A stretch of 64,000 bases of DNA, from contig JAOPWC010000114.1 of NCBI GenBank assembly GCA_025965895.1, positions 1 to 64,000 of the forward strand, in the 5' to 3' direction. This DNA comes from Mycobacterium sp. (lineage in GTDB: Bacteria; Actinomycetota; Actinomycetes; Mycobacteriales; Mycobacteriaceae). Both the position numbers and the translations under genes were made by a program. Shown here one piece after another: positions 54,788-63,991 of the stretch. The notes under the pieces were generated by a model. That model was not told where the DNA came from. It saw only the letters and a program-made list of their open reading frames with translations, and searched no databases. Each line of letters starts with the position of its first letter. The first letter of the stretch is position 1.

Positions 54788-55726
54788 TCAAACCTGCTCG
54801 GCCGTATACTGGCCCGTCGATAAGCGGCCAAGGGAGTTGTTGAGCTCCAGGCCTTTTGCTGCGTCGACGAAGGCCCGCGCAGCGGGTGACCCAGGCTTGG
54901 TTGCATTGATCGCCACCGATATCTCAGCCGTGGCGTGCGGATCGACCAATCGGGCGATTCTGGTGGTGCCGATGACTGGCATCGCACGCAACCAGGTGTG
55001 CGGCACGATGGTCGCCCAGTCGCCGAGGCCTACATGGGCGTAGAGGGAAGCGACGGAGTCCGTCTCCACCTGTGGTGTCGCCTCGACGCCGGTCTCCGCG
55101 AAGGCTTTGTCGATGACCTGGCGGATCCTCATGTCCCGCGTCAGCAGCACGAGCGGAAGCTGGGCGGCGTCAGCCCATTTCATTACCCCGGTGCGCGGCA
55201 TCAGTCGATCGTCGGAAGCCAGGATCACATACCGCTCTTGGTACAACGGCGCCACCTCCAGGCCGAACCGGTCCTCGGCGGCGAAGTGAGCGATGCCGAC
55301 GTCGAGTTCGAACTCGCGGAGTTGGCGATGCACCTCGGCCGCCGACACCCGAGACTCCACCCGCACTTTGGCCAGCGGATGTGCCGCGCAGAATGCGGCC
55401 ACAGGCAGTGCGAGCGTCGTCGACGCCGTGGGCTCCGCGCCGAGCCGTAGTGTGCCGGTGATGCCGGACTGAACAGCGCTCACTTCGGCTTTGAACGCGT
55501 CCTTCTCCGCGAGAATTCGCCGGGCCCACACCACCAGACGTTCGCCTTCGGGGGTGAGTCCTTCGAAAGTGCGGCCGCGATGGATCAGCGTGACGCCCAA
55601 CTCTCGCTCCAATTTGGCAATCGCGGCGGAGAGCGCCGGCTGTGACACGTAGCACGCTTCGGCGGCCCGCGCGAAGTGCCTTTCGCGCGCTACCGCCACA
55701 AAGTACTCAAGCTGACGAAACAGCAT
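54788..55726 (-). CDS. LysR-family transcriptional regulator
   Basis: The 312-residue protein is an intact LysR regulator with the winged helix at about 1-60 (LEYFVAVARERHFARAAEAC, VSQPALSAAIAKLERELGVT) and the effector-binding domain from about 90 (GITGTLRLGAEPTASTTLAL). The ATG at 55726 begins the typical MLFRQLEYF start. The binding sites overlap the region upstream of the divergent PHP metallohydrolase and sugar transporter genes. LysR genes are usually divergent from their targets, so that operon is the likely target. Confidence 0.88.
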   Translation of the reverse strand: MLFRQLEYFVAVARERHFARAAEACYVSQPALSAAIAKLERELGVTLIHRGRTFEGLTPEGERLVVWARRILAEKDAFKAEVSAVQSGITGTLRLGAEPTASTTLALPVAAFCAAHPLAKVRVESRVSAAEVHRQLREFELDVGIAHFAAEDRFGLEVAPLYQERYVILASDDRLMPRTGVMKWADAAQLPLVLLTRDMRIRQVIDKAFAETGVEATPQVETDSVASLYAHVGLGDWATIVPHTWLRAMPVIGTTRIARLVDPHATAEISVAINATKPGSPAARAFVDAAKGLELNNSLGRLSTGQYTAEQV

Positions 55727-55965
55727 GACACATGGCCGCAATCCTGGGAGACGAGGTGATTCTCTCTGTCAAGGGTTGCGCTGCGGTGCATTCCTGTCGT
55801 CGCGGTTGGCATCCATTCATGGCACCGGCGAGCCGGAAGCGACGTCTACCGGTCAGCACGTGGAGATCAGACGGCAGCCGGTCGAGGACTGTTCGTGTCG
55901 GCGTAACCGTGAGCTACCCACACGTCGGAGATCCTGGGGACAGGGCCGACGATGGGACGACCGCC

Positions 55966-57408
55966 GTGACGATCTCGGAAGTGACAGCGCCATCCGGCGC
56001 GCTGGGCGTCGAGCCGTCCGAGACGCAGATCACTCTGTCCTGCGGTGGGCGCTTCCCGTTCGGCATTGACCAGTGGGCGTATGTCCCATTCCATGTGCCA
56101 CCCGGGGTCGTCCGGATCAGTGTCAGCACCTCCCATGACCGGTTCTCGCTCTTCGGTGTGGCCCGAAACGTTCTCGATTTGGGCATCTTCGGGTCGGCCG
56201 GTCACGACGTCGGAAATGCCGAAGGGTTCCGGGGCTGGTCCGGCGGCGCCCGCTCAGAGTTCACGCTGTCTGCCAACGCCGCGACGCCGGGGTACCTCGC
56301 GGGCCCCATCGAGCCCGGCCTTTGGGCACTGGCCCTCGGCCCGGTGGTGCTGAATCCGCGCGGCATGGAATGGAAGGCACGTATCGCGCTGGAACGCGGT
56401 ACACCGCCGCGCAGTTCGCGACCAATCGGGCCCCCGGCCGGCCACGTGCCCGACCGCGGCATCGGTTGGTACCGCGGCGATCTGCATCTGCACACCGTGC
56501 ACTCCGACGGCCGCTATCAACCGGACGCGCTGGCCGGCGTGGCCCGGGCCGCCGGCCTGGACTTCATCGTGTCCACCGACCACAACACCAACTCCGCCAA
56601 TCTGGCATGGCAATCGTGTCGGCCCGAGGGGCTGCTGGTCGTCCCGGGGGAGGAGGTCACGACCCGCCACGGACACTGGCTGGCCATCGGCCTGCCGGCG
56701 CGAGGCTGGATCGACTGGCGCTACCGACCGCAGGATGACCTTTTCGGCCGCTATGCGGCACAAGTTCGCGCCGACCGCGGCATGGTCGTCGCGGCGCACC
56801 CCGCCGTGCCAATGCCGGGCTCCGCATGGGAGTTCGGGTATCGGGACGTCGACGCGGTCGAGGTGTGGAACGGCAGGTGGAACGTCGATGACGAAGTGTC
56901 GCTGCGGATCTGGCATAGGCTGCTGCGCCAGGGCCGGCGGATCGCGGCGGTGGGCGGCAGTGACTCGCATGGCCCCCACCAACAGGTCGGCCTGCCGCAC
57001 ACCGCCGTCCACGCCGCCGCGTTGTCGACCTCGGCGCTCGTCGATGCGCTGCGCGGTGGCCGCTCCTATGTCGCGGAGTCCAGCGCGGTGACGGTGGAGT
57101 TGACCGCATCGCGCCGCAGTGGCGACGGCGCACTGACAGCCGGGCCGGGGGAGACGCTCGTTCTCGCGCCCGCCGCACCGGTCACTGTCACCGCGGCGGT
57201 GAGCGGTGCCCCCGGCACCCGTCTCGCGCTCATCACCGCGGCTGGCTGCGTTGCGAAAGCGCTGGTCGACCACTCAGGTGAGGGCCGGCTCGAGTGGATC
57301 GACGACCCGCGCCGAGCGCGGTTCGCCCGGGTCGAGGTGCGACGGCCGAAGCGCGGCGGTACCTCCTCGATGGTTGCCCTGACCAACCCGGTATGGCTGC
57401 AGCCCTAG
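55966..57408 (+). CDS. PHP-domain metallohydrolase, CehA/McbA type
   Basis: The frame is open from 55732, but the first 78 codons look non-coding. The GTG at 55966 gives 480 residues; the exact start is uncertain. An N-terminal beta domain (FGIDQWAYVPFHVPPGVVRI, VSTSHDRFSLFG) precedes a PHP domain: RGDLHLHTVHSDGRY, VSTDHNTNS, VVPGEEVTTRHGHW, VVAAHPAVP and VGGSDSHGPH, a complete metal-site set. CehA/McbA enzymes hydrolyse esters such as aryl carbamates; other PHP enzymes cleave phosphoesters. It is 52 bases upstream of a sugar-type ABC importer and probably acts on the imported compound. No signal peptide is seen. Confidence 0.8.
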   Translation: MTISEVTAPSGALGVEPSETQITLSCGGRFPFGIDQWAYVPFHVPPGVVRISVSTSHDRFSLFGVARNVLDLGIFGSAGHDVGNAEGFRGWSGGARSEFTLSANAATPGYLAGPIEPGLWALALGPVVLNPRGMEWKARIALERGTPPRSSRPIGPPAGHVPDRGIGWYRGDLHLHTVHSDGRYQPDALAGVARAAGLDFIVSTDHNTNSANLAWQSCRPEGLLVVPGEEVTTRHGHWLAIGLPARGWIDWRYRPQDDLFGRYAAQVRADRGMVVAAHPAVPMPGSAWEFGYRDVDAVEVWNGRWNVDDEVSLRIWHRLLRQGRRIAAVGGSDSHGPHQQVGLPHTAVHAAALSTSALVDALRGGRSYVAESSAVTVELTASRRSGDGALTAGPGETLVLAPAAPVTVTAAVSGAPGTRLALITAAGCVAKALVDHSGEGRLEWIDDPRRARFARVEVRRPKRGGTSSMVALTNPVWLQP

Positions 57409-57460
57409 CGCTCCGCGGGCTCGCCGGGAATCCTGTGAGCAGGGCCGGATCAGGAGCGCG

Positions 57461-58783
57461 ATGTTGGACAAGCCGTTCGGGCGCCGCACGCTGTTGCGCG
57501 GTGCCGCTGTGCTCGGTGCGACATCTCTCGCTCCGTGGCCTGCCGGGTGTGGCGGCGCGGACCAGAATGCTCTGACGTTCTTTTTCCAGGCCAACCCGGA
57601 AGAGGCGGGCGCCCGGATGCGGGTCATCAACGAGTTCGCCCGAACGCATCCCGAGATCAGGGTGCGCACAGTGCTCTCCGGACCTGACCCGATGCAGCAG
57701 ATGTCGACCTTCTGCGCGGGCGGCAAGTGCCCTGACGTGCTGATGGCGTGGGAGTTGACCTACGCGGGGCTAGCCGACCGGGGCGTTCTGCTGGATCTCA
57801 ACACCATGCTGGCGCGGGATCGGTCGTTTGCGGCAGAACTGAAGGCAGCCAGCATCACGTCGCTGTATGGGACGTTCACCTTTAACGGCGCCCAGTACGC
57901 ATTGCCGGAGCAGTGGTCGGGGAACTTCCTGTTCTACAACAGACAACTCTTCGCCGACGCCGGTGTGAAGCCGCCGCCGGCCCGGTGGGAGCAGCCGTGG
58001 AGCTTCGCAGCGTTCCTCGACGCCGCCGAAGCCCTCACCAAGCGCGACGGGTCCGGCACCGTGACGCAGTGGGGCTTCGTCGACACCTGGGTTCCCCCCT
58101 ACTCGGCCGGCTTGTTCGGGATGAACAACGGTGTGCCGTGGTGCGACCGACGGACGGACCCGACCCATTTCAACTTCGATGACGACGCGTTCATTTACGG
58201 CGTCCAGTTCTATGCAGACCTCGCCGGCAAGCACAACGTGGCACCGACCGCGATCGACGTGCAATCCATGTCGACGATGGATCTGTTCTCCGCGGGAAAA
58301 GCAGCGATGGCGATGGGGGGCCACTGGCGATACCAGACGTTTTCGCGGGCCGACGGGCTGGATTTTGACATCACGGTGTTGCCGATCGGTCCGAACGGGC
58401 AAGTCGCGCAGTCAGATATCGGAACCACCGGGCTGGCGATCGCCGCGAGCAGTGCCCGCAAGGAGCAGGCGTGGGAGTTCGTGAAGTTCGCCGCCGGGCC
58501 GGTCGGGCAGGCGATAACCGGTGAATCAGGACTCTTCGTGCCGGCACTCAGCCCAGCGATCCACTCGGCGGGTTTTGCCGACGCCCACCGCACGATCCGC
58601 AACCTGGATGTGCTGACCGGCGGCCCCACCCACTCCGGGTATCTGCCGGTCACCCCGGCATGGGAGAAGATCAACGCCCTGGTGGACCGCGGCTTCGGGC
58701 CGGTTTTGCGCGGTACCCGGCCGGCCACTTCGTTGAAGACCGGGCTGGCTCACGAGGCCGACCAGGTGCTTCGGAATCCATGA
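57461..58783 (+). CDS. ABC importer substrate-binding lipoprotein, sugar type (Rv2041c-like)
   Basis: The 440-residue protein has a twin-arginine-like signal (GRRTLLRGAAVLGATSLAPW) and Cys30 in PAGC as the probable lipid anchor. The mature part is a cluster B/UgpB-type binding protein (ALTFFFQANPEEAGARMRVI, DVLMAWELTYAGLADRGVLL, FSAGKAAMAMGGHWRY). It should capture a sugar or glycerophosphodiester outside the membrane and deliver it to the permeases that follow. AGGAGC precedes the ATG. Gene order binding protein-permease-permease-ATPase is that of Rv2041c-Rv2038c. Its stop overlaps the next start (ATGA). Confidence 0.88.
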   Translation: MLDKPFGRRTLLRGAAVLGATSLAPWPAGCGGADQNALTFFFQANPEEAGARMRVINEFARTHPEIRVRTVLSGPDPMQQMSTFCAGGKCPDVLMAWELTYAGLADRGVLLDLNTMLARDRSFAAELKAASITSLYGTFTFNGAQYALPEQWSGNFLFYNRQLFADAGVKPPPARWEQPWSFAAFLDAAEALTKRDGSGTVTQWGFVDTWVPPYSAGLFGMNNGVPWCDRRTDPTHFNFDDDAFIYGVQFYADLAGKHNVAPTAIDVQSMSTMDLFSAGKAAMAMGGHWRYQTFSRADGLDFDITVLPIGPNGQVAQSDIGTTGLAIAASSARKEQAWEFVKFAAGPVGQAITGESGLFVPALSPAIHSAGFADAHRTIRNLDVLTGGPTHSGYLPVTPAWEKINALVDRGFGPVLRGTRPATSLKTGLAHEADQVLRNP

Positions 58784-59664
58784 GGCAGACCAAGCGGCGT
58801 GCGAGGGCCGGGCGCATGTTCGTCGCGCCCAATCTCGCCGCGCTCGCGGTGTTCATGGTGTTCCCCCTCGGCTTCTCGCTGTATATGAGCTTTCAGAAAT
58901 GGGATCTGTTCACTCCTGCCAAATTCGTGGGTCTGGCCAACTTTCGAGCCCTCTTCACCGCCGATCCGCTGTTTTCCATTGCATTGCGTAACACGGTCGT
59001 ATTCACTGTCTGCTCGACCGTGCCGACCATCCTCATCAGCCTGGTGGTGGCCGGCCTGTTGAACAGGAAGCTCAAGGGAATCGGCATCTTTCGGGCGATC
59101 ATTTTTGTGCCGCTCGCCGTCTCGGCGGTGGTGATGTCGGTTGTCTGGCAGTTCGTCTTCAATACAAATGACGGACTGCTCAACATCATGCTCGGCTGGG
59201 TCGGGCTCGGCCCCGTCCCGTGGCTCGTCGACCCGAAATGGGCGATGGCGTCGCTGTGCATGGTGAGCGTATGGAAGAGCGTGCCGTTCGCGACCGTCGT
59301 TTTGCTCGCCGCCATGCAGGGCGTGCCCGAAACCCTCTACGAGGCCGCGAAAATCGACGGTGCGGGAGAGATACGGCGGTTCATTTCGATCACGGTGCCG
59401 TTGACCCGTGGTGCGTTGTCGTTCGTGGCGGTCATCTCGATCATCAACGCATTCCAGGCGTTCGACCAGGTGTACGTCCTCACCGGCGGCAATGGCGGAC
59501 CGGAGACCGGGACATACGTCCTTGGCATCATGCTTTTCCAGCATGCTTTCGCTTTCCTCGAGTTCGGCTACGCCTCCGCGCTGGCGTGGGTGATGTTCGT
59601 GATCCTGCTCGTCGCGACCGTGGTGCAACTGCGGCTCGCGCGTCGCAATGCCCTGGAGGGATGA
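58780..59664 (+). CDS. ABC sugar-type permease, MalF/UgpA family
   Basis: The 294-residue permease has six predicted helices and the coupling-helix EAA motif EAAKIDGAGEIRRFISITVP (conserved Gly and Asp present), followed by SFVAVISIINAFQAFDQVYV and LTGGNGGPET, a strong UgpA signature. It pairs with the MalG-type permease to form the membrane channel. The ATG overlaps the stop of the binding-protein gene (ATGA), and its own stop overlaps the next start in the same way. Confidence 0.9.
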   Translation: MRQTKRRARAGRMFVAPNLAALAVFMVFPLGFSLYMSFQKWDLFTPAKFVGLANFRALFTADPLFSIALRNTVVFTVCSTVPTILISLVVAGLLNRKLKGIGIFRAIIFVPLAVSAVVMSVVWQFVFNTNDGLLNIMLGWVGLGPVPWLVDPKWAMASLCMVSVWKSVPFATVVLLAAMQGVPETLYEAAKIDGAGEIRRFISITVPLTRGALSFVAVISIINAFQAFDQVYVLTGGNGGPETGTYVLGIMLFQHAFAFLEFGYASALAWVMFVILLVATVVQLRLARRNALEG

Positions 59665-60512
59665 TGGCGGGGCCGACCGAACGGGTGATCAAGGCCAACG
59701 CGGGGCGGGCCGTGGCGCTGTACGCCGCGCTCATCGGGACAGCTTGGTGCGCGCTTTTTCCCATCGTGTGGGCCTTGTCGGGGTCCTTGAAAAAGGAAAC
59801 TGAGGTGAGCGTGCCCACCCTGCTCCCGGCACACCCGCAGTGGTCCAACTACGCCGAAGTCTTTTCACTGATGCCGTTCTGGCGAATGCTGCTGAACACG
59901 GTGCTCTACGCCGGTTGCGTCACAGCCGGGCAGGTGTTCTTCTGTTCGCTGGCCGGTTATGCATTCGCTCGGCTGCAGTTCAAAGGTCGCGACACGCTGT
60001 TCGTTCTGTATCTCGCCACTCTGATGGTCCCGCTCACGGTGACCGTCATTCCACAGTTCATCCTTATGCGGACGTTCGGATGGACCGACACTCCATGGGC
60101 GATGATCGTGCCGGGATTGTTCGGCAGCGCCTTCGGGACGTACCTCATGCGTCAGTTCTTCCTCACGCTGCCAACCGATCTCGAGGAGGCGGCCATCCTC
60201 GACGGTTGCACGCCATGGCAGATTTACTGGCGGATCCTGTTGCCCCACATCAGGCCTGCGGTGATGGTCCTCGCGGTGTTGACGTGGGTCAACGTCTGGA
60301 ATGACTTCCTGTGGCCGCTGGTGATGGTTCAGCGCAAGAGCATCGCCCCGCTCACCCTCGGACTGGTGTGGATGCAGGGGCAATACGTGTCCAGGTGGCC
60401 GGTCTTGATGGCCGCGTCCATGCTCATCCTGCTGCCACTGCTGCTCATCTACGTGTTCGCGCAGCGGGCGTTTCTCCGCGGCATCACCGTGACCGGGTTC
60501 GGCGGGCGGTAG
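59661..60512 (+). CDS. ABC sugar-type permease, MalG/UgpE family
   Basis: The 283-residue permease has six helices, the characteristic first periplasmic loop (SGSLKKETEVSVPTLLPAHP, NYAEVF), and the EAA coupling motif EEAAILDGCTPWQIYWRILL. It forms the transmembrane heterodimer with the preceding MalF-type protein. GGAGGG precedes the ATG, which overlaps the upstream stop (ATGA). The ATPase gene begins three bases after its stop. Confidence 0.9.
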   Translation: MMAGPTERVIKANAGRAVALYAALIGTAWCALFPIVWALSGSLKKETEVSVPTLLPAHPQWSNYAEVFSLMPFWRMLLNTVLYAGCVTAGQVFFCSLAGYAFARLQFKGRDTLFVLYLATLMVPLTVTVIPQFILMRTFGWTDTPWAMIVPGLFGSAFGTYLMRQFFLTLPTDLEEAAILDGCTPWQIYWRILLPHIRPAVMVLAVLTWVNVWNDFLWPLVMVQRKSIAPLTLGLVWMQGQYVSRWPVLMAASMLILLPLLLIYVFAQRAFLRGITVTGFGGR

Positions 60513-60515
60513 CTT

Positions 60516-61598
60516 GTGGCATCGGTGAGCTTCGAGCATGCGACGCGGTGTTATCCGGGAACCGACCGGCCGGCGCTGGATCGCCTGGACCTGAACGTCG
60601 ATGAGGGCGAATTTGTCGTGCTCGTCGGGCCATCGGGATGTGGTAAGTCGACCGCGCTGAGAATGGTGGCCGGGCTGGAGAGCCTGGATTCCGGGCGGAT
60701 CCGCATCGGTGGGCGTGATGTCACCGATGTCGACCCCAAGGATCGAGACACCGCGATGGTGTTCCAGAACTACGCGCTCTATCCCCACATGACCGTCGCG
60801 CAGAACCTGGGCTTCGCGTTGAAGATCGCGAAGAGGCCCAAGGCCGAAATCCGCGACCGTGTGCTCGACGCGGCGCGGATGCTGGACCTGCAGTCATACC
60901 TTCACCGCAAACCCAAAGACCTCTCCGGTGGGCAACGACAGCGCGTCGCCATGGGGCGGGCGATCGTGCGCCACCCACAGGTCTTCTTGATGGACGAGCC
61001 GCTCTCCAACCTCGACGCCAAGCTGCGGATGGAAACGCGCAACGAAATCGCCGCGCTGCAACGACGGCTCGGCACCACCACGATCTACGTCACCCACGAC
61101 CAGGTGGAGGCCATGACCATGGGCGACCGCGTGGCGGTCCTTCGCGACGGCGTGCTGCAACAGTGCGCCCCTCCCCGAGAGCTCTACCGCAATCCCGCCA
61201 ACGTGTTCGTCGCGGGGTTCATGGGCTCGCCGGCGATGAACCTGCTCACCCTGCCTGTCCGGGACCACTCGGTGGTGCTCGGCGACTGGGTCCTTCCGCT
61301 TCCGCGCGAGAGCACGGGCACCGGCGCGCGGGTCGTCATCGGCATTCGGCCCGAACACTTCGAGACGGACGGGACGGGCTTGGGTGTAGGGATTGAAATG
61401 GAGGTCGACGTCGTCGAAGAACTCGGCGCCGACACCTACCTGTACGGCCGGATCAGCGGGGCCGACGACGTTGCGGGCCAGTCCATCATCGCCCGCACCG
61501 ACTGGGATGACCCACCGTCGCACGGCAGCCGTATACGCGTGTGGGCCGACCCGAGACATGTCCACTTCTTTGCTACAGACGGTGGGCGCCTCAGGTGA
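60516..61598 (+). CDS. ABC importer ATPase, MsmK/UgpC type
   Basis: The 360-residue ATPase has Walker A GPSGCGKST (38-46), Q-loop VFQNYALYPHMTVAQNLGFA, signature DLSGGQRQRVAMGRA, Walker B VFLMDEPLSNLD and switch HDQVEAMTMGD, all intact. The C-terminal regulatory OB-fold domain (about 240-355) is the MalK/UgpC type and contains VVIGIRPEHFETDG. The start is a GTG three bases after the permease stop. It energises the importer encoded just upstream. The unit from 57461 to 61598 is complete. Confidence 0.92.
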   Translation: MASVSFEHATRCYPGTDRPALDRLDLNVDEGEFVVLVGPSGCGKSTALRMVAGLESLDSGRIRIGGRDVTDVDPKDRDTAMVFQNYALYPHMTVAQNLGFALKIAKRPKAEIRDRVLDAARMLDLQSYLHRKPKDLSGGQRQRVAMGRAIVRHPQVFLMDEPLSNLDAKLRMETRNEIAALQRRLGTTTIYVTHDQVEAMTMGDRVAVLRDGVLQQCAPPRELYRNPANVFVAGFMGSPAMNLLTLPVRDHSVVLGDWVLPLPRESTGTGARVVIGIRPEHFETDGTGLGVGIEMEVDVVEELGADTYLYGRISGADDVAGQSIIARTDWDDPPSHGSRIRVWADPRHVHFFATDGGRLR

Positions 61599-61613
61599 GA
61601 ACCGCGCTGATCG

Positions 61614-63749
61614 TCAGGCGCTGGCCCTGACCCGCGAGGCGGCGGACTCCGGCATCGGGTCGTAGCGGACGAAGGATCGAGTGAACGAGCCGGCGCCGTG
61701 CGACAGGGAGCGCAGGTCGATGGCATAGCGGGTGAGCTCGACCTGGGGGACCTCGGCCTTCACGACGGTGTGGTCCTCACCGACGTTCTCGCTGCCCAGC
61801 AGGCGCCCCCGGCGGCCGGACAGGTCACTCATCACCGCTCCGACCAGGTCGTCGGGCACGACCACCGACACCTCGTCCACCGGCTCGAGCAGGCTGACTT
61901 TGGTTGAGCCGGCGGCCTCGCGCAGCGCCAGCGTGCCCGCCATCTGGAAGGCGAAGTCGGACGAGTCCACGCTGTGCGCCTTTCCGTCGAACAGGGTGAC
62001 CCTGATGTCGACCACCGGGTAGCCGGCGTCGACACCCTTCTCCATCTGTGCTCGGACGCCTTTCTCCACGCTGGGAATGAACTGCCGCGGCACCGCTCCG
62101 CCGACCACCTTGTCGACGAACTCGAACCCCGAGCCTTCAGGGAGGGGTTCGACCTCGATGTCGCACACGGCGTATTGCCCGTGCCCGCCGGACTGTTTGA
62201 CGTGCCGGCCGTGGCCCTTCGCCTTGCCGGCGAAGGTCTCTCGCAGCGGCACGCGGACGGCGATCGTGTCCACCTTTACGCCGTACCGGTTGGCCAGCGC
62301 GTCGAGCACGACACCGGCGTGCGCCTCGCCCATACACCAGAGCACGATCTGGTGTGTCTCCTGATTCTGCTCGATGCGCAGCGTCGGATCTTCAGCCGCC
62401 AACCGCGCCAAACCGACCGCCAGCTTGTCCTCGTCGGTCTTGGCCCGTGCCTCGACCGCGATCGGGAGCAGCGGCTCCGGCATCGTCCAAGGCTTGAGCA
62501 CGAGCGGCTCGGATTTCTCGGACAGCGTGTCGCCGGTTTCCGCGCGGGTCAGCCGCCCGATCGCGCAGATGTCGCCGGCGACGACCGCAGGCGCGGAACG
62601 CTGCTGTCTTCCGAGCGGAAACGACAACGGCCCGATGCGCTCGTCCTCGTCGTGATCCGCGTGAGAATTCGCCGCACCGAAGAACGACGTGAAATGGCCC
62701 GACACGTGAACCGTCGCGTCGGGCCTGATGGTGCCGGAGAACACCCGGACCAAACTCACCCTGCCGACGTACGGGTCCGACGTGGTCTTCACCACCTCGG
62801 CGAGCAGCGATCCGTTCGGGTCGCAGGTGACGGTGTTGCGTGACGCGCCCTGGGGCGTGAACACCTGAGGCAACTGATGTTCGAGCGGGGACGGAAACGC
62901 GCTGGTGACGATCTCGAGGAGTTCCAACGTGCCGACCCCGGTACCGCTGCACACCGGGATAACCGGGAAGAAGGACCCGCGGGCCACCGCCTTCTCCAGA
63001 TCGTCGATCAGCCCCGCCTGATCGATCTCCTCGCCGCCGAGATAGCGCTCCATGAGCGTCTCGTCCTCGGACTCCTCGATGATTCCCTCGATCAGGCTGC
63101 CGCGCAGTTCCTCGATCTGCTCCGCGTACGCCTCGTCCGGCTCGTGTGTGGTGCGCCTGCCGCCGCTGTATTCGTAGTGCGTTTGCGACAGCAGCCCGAT
63201 CAGCCCGCTGTCGGCGGGCAGGTAGAGCGGCAGAACCTTGTCGCCGAAGGCGGTCTGGGCGGCAAAGAGCGCGGTTTCGTAGCTTGCCCTGGCGTGGTCC
63301 AGTTTGGTGATGACGACGGCCCGCGGCATGCCGACCTCGTCGCACTCGTGCCACAGCGACTTGGTCGGCTCGTCGACGCCCTCGTTCGCGGCGATCACGA
63401 ACAGAGCGCAATCCGCTGCTCTCAGCCCGGCCCGGAGCTCACCGACGAAATCGGCGTATCCGGGCGTGTCGATGAGGTTGACTTTGACGCCCTCGTGCGC
63501 CAGCGGAGCGAGCGCCAGGCCGACCGAGCGCTGCTGGCGTATCTCCGCCTCGTCGTTGTCGCAGACTGTCGTGCCGTCCACGACGGAGCCGCGTCGGGTG
63601 ATCACGCCCGCAGCGGCAAGGAGGGCCTCGACGAGGGTGGTTTTTCCCGCGCACGATGGGCCGACCAGGACCACATTGCGGATGGCGGCCGGGCTGTCCG
63701 CGGTGGGGGCGGCTCCGGCGCCTTGGGAAGTATTCGTCTTGTCTGCCAT
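61614..63749 (-). CDS. fusA2: elongation factor G-like protein
   Basis: The 711-residue translational GTPase has G1 GPSCAGKTT (30-38), a G3-like IDTPGYADF near 95, and domains II to V of the EF-G fold (RLAAEDPTLRIEQNQETHQI, HVKQSGGHGQYAVCDIEVEP). G4 reads ITKLD instead of the usual NKxD, a change seen in this FusA2 branch as well as I recall it (Rv0120c in M. tuberculosis). Branch function is not established; ribosome recycling or stress-related translation are possibilities. AAGGAGG lies upstream of the ATG at 63749, and an extension to 63806 is not needed. It converges with the sugar ABC operon. Confidence 0.9.
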   Translation of the reverse strand: MADKTNTSQGAGAAPTADSPAAIRNVVLVGPSCAGKTTLVEALLAAAGVITRRGSVVDGTTVCDNDEAEIRQQRSVGLALAPLAHEGVKVNLIDTPGYADFVGELRAGLRAADCALFVIAANEGVDEPTKSLWHECDEVGMPRAVVITKLDHARASYETALFAAQTAFGDKVLPLYLPADSGLIGLLSQTHYEYSGGRRTTHEPDEAYAEQIEELRGSLIEGIIEESEDETLMERYLGGEEIDQAGLIDDLEKAVARGSFFPVIPVCSGTGVGTLELLEIVTSAFPSPLEHQLPQVFTPQGASRNTVTCDPNGSLLAEVVKTTSDPYVGRVSLVRVFSGTIRPDATVHVSGHFTSFFGAANSHADHDEDERIGPLSFPLGRQQRSAPAVVAGDICAIGRLTRAETGDTLSEKSEPLVLKPWTMPEPLLPIAVEARAKTDEDKLAVGLARLAAEDPTLRIEQNQETHQIVLWCMGEAHAGVVLDALANRYGVKVDTIAVRVPLRETFAGKAKGHGRHVKQSGGHGQYAVCDIEVEPLPEGSGFEFVDKVVGGAVPRQFIPSVEKGVRAQMEKGVDAGYPVVDIRVTLFDGKAHSVDSSDFAFQMAGTLALREAAGSTKVSLLEPVDEVSVVVPDDLVGAVMSDLSGRRGRLLGSENVGEDHTVVKAEVPQVELTRYAIDLRSLSHGAGSFTRSFVRYDPMPESAASRVRASA

Positions 63750-63991
63750 GACGTTCCTCCTTGTTAAGCAACAATTCCCCCAACAGCCCGTCGAGCACAA
63801 GACCAATGCCAGGCCAACCTTGGGCCTGTGCGGAGCGATCAGGGACTCGGTGAGCCGGCATCACGACGGTTGGGTAGGCTCACGCGCGTTACGTCCAACG
63901 ACGACCAACCCGCCCCGGTCTGTCGGGCGTGCGCGTGCCGAGTTCGGCAAGGCGGCGACGACGAACTTTGTGGGGCGAAGGGGGTGCAACA

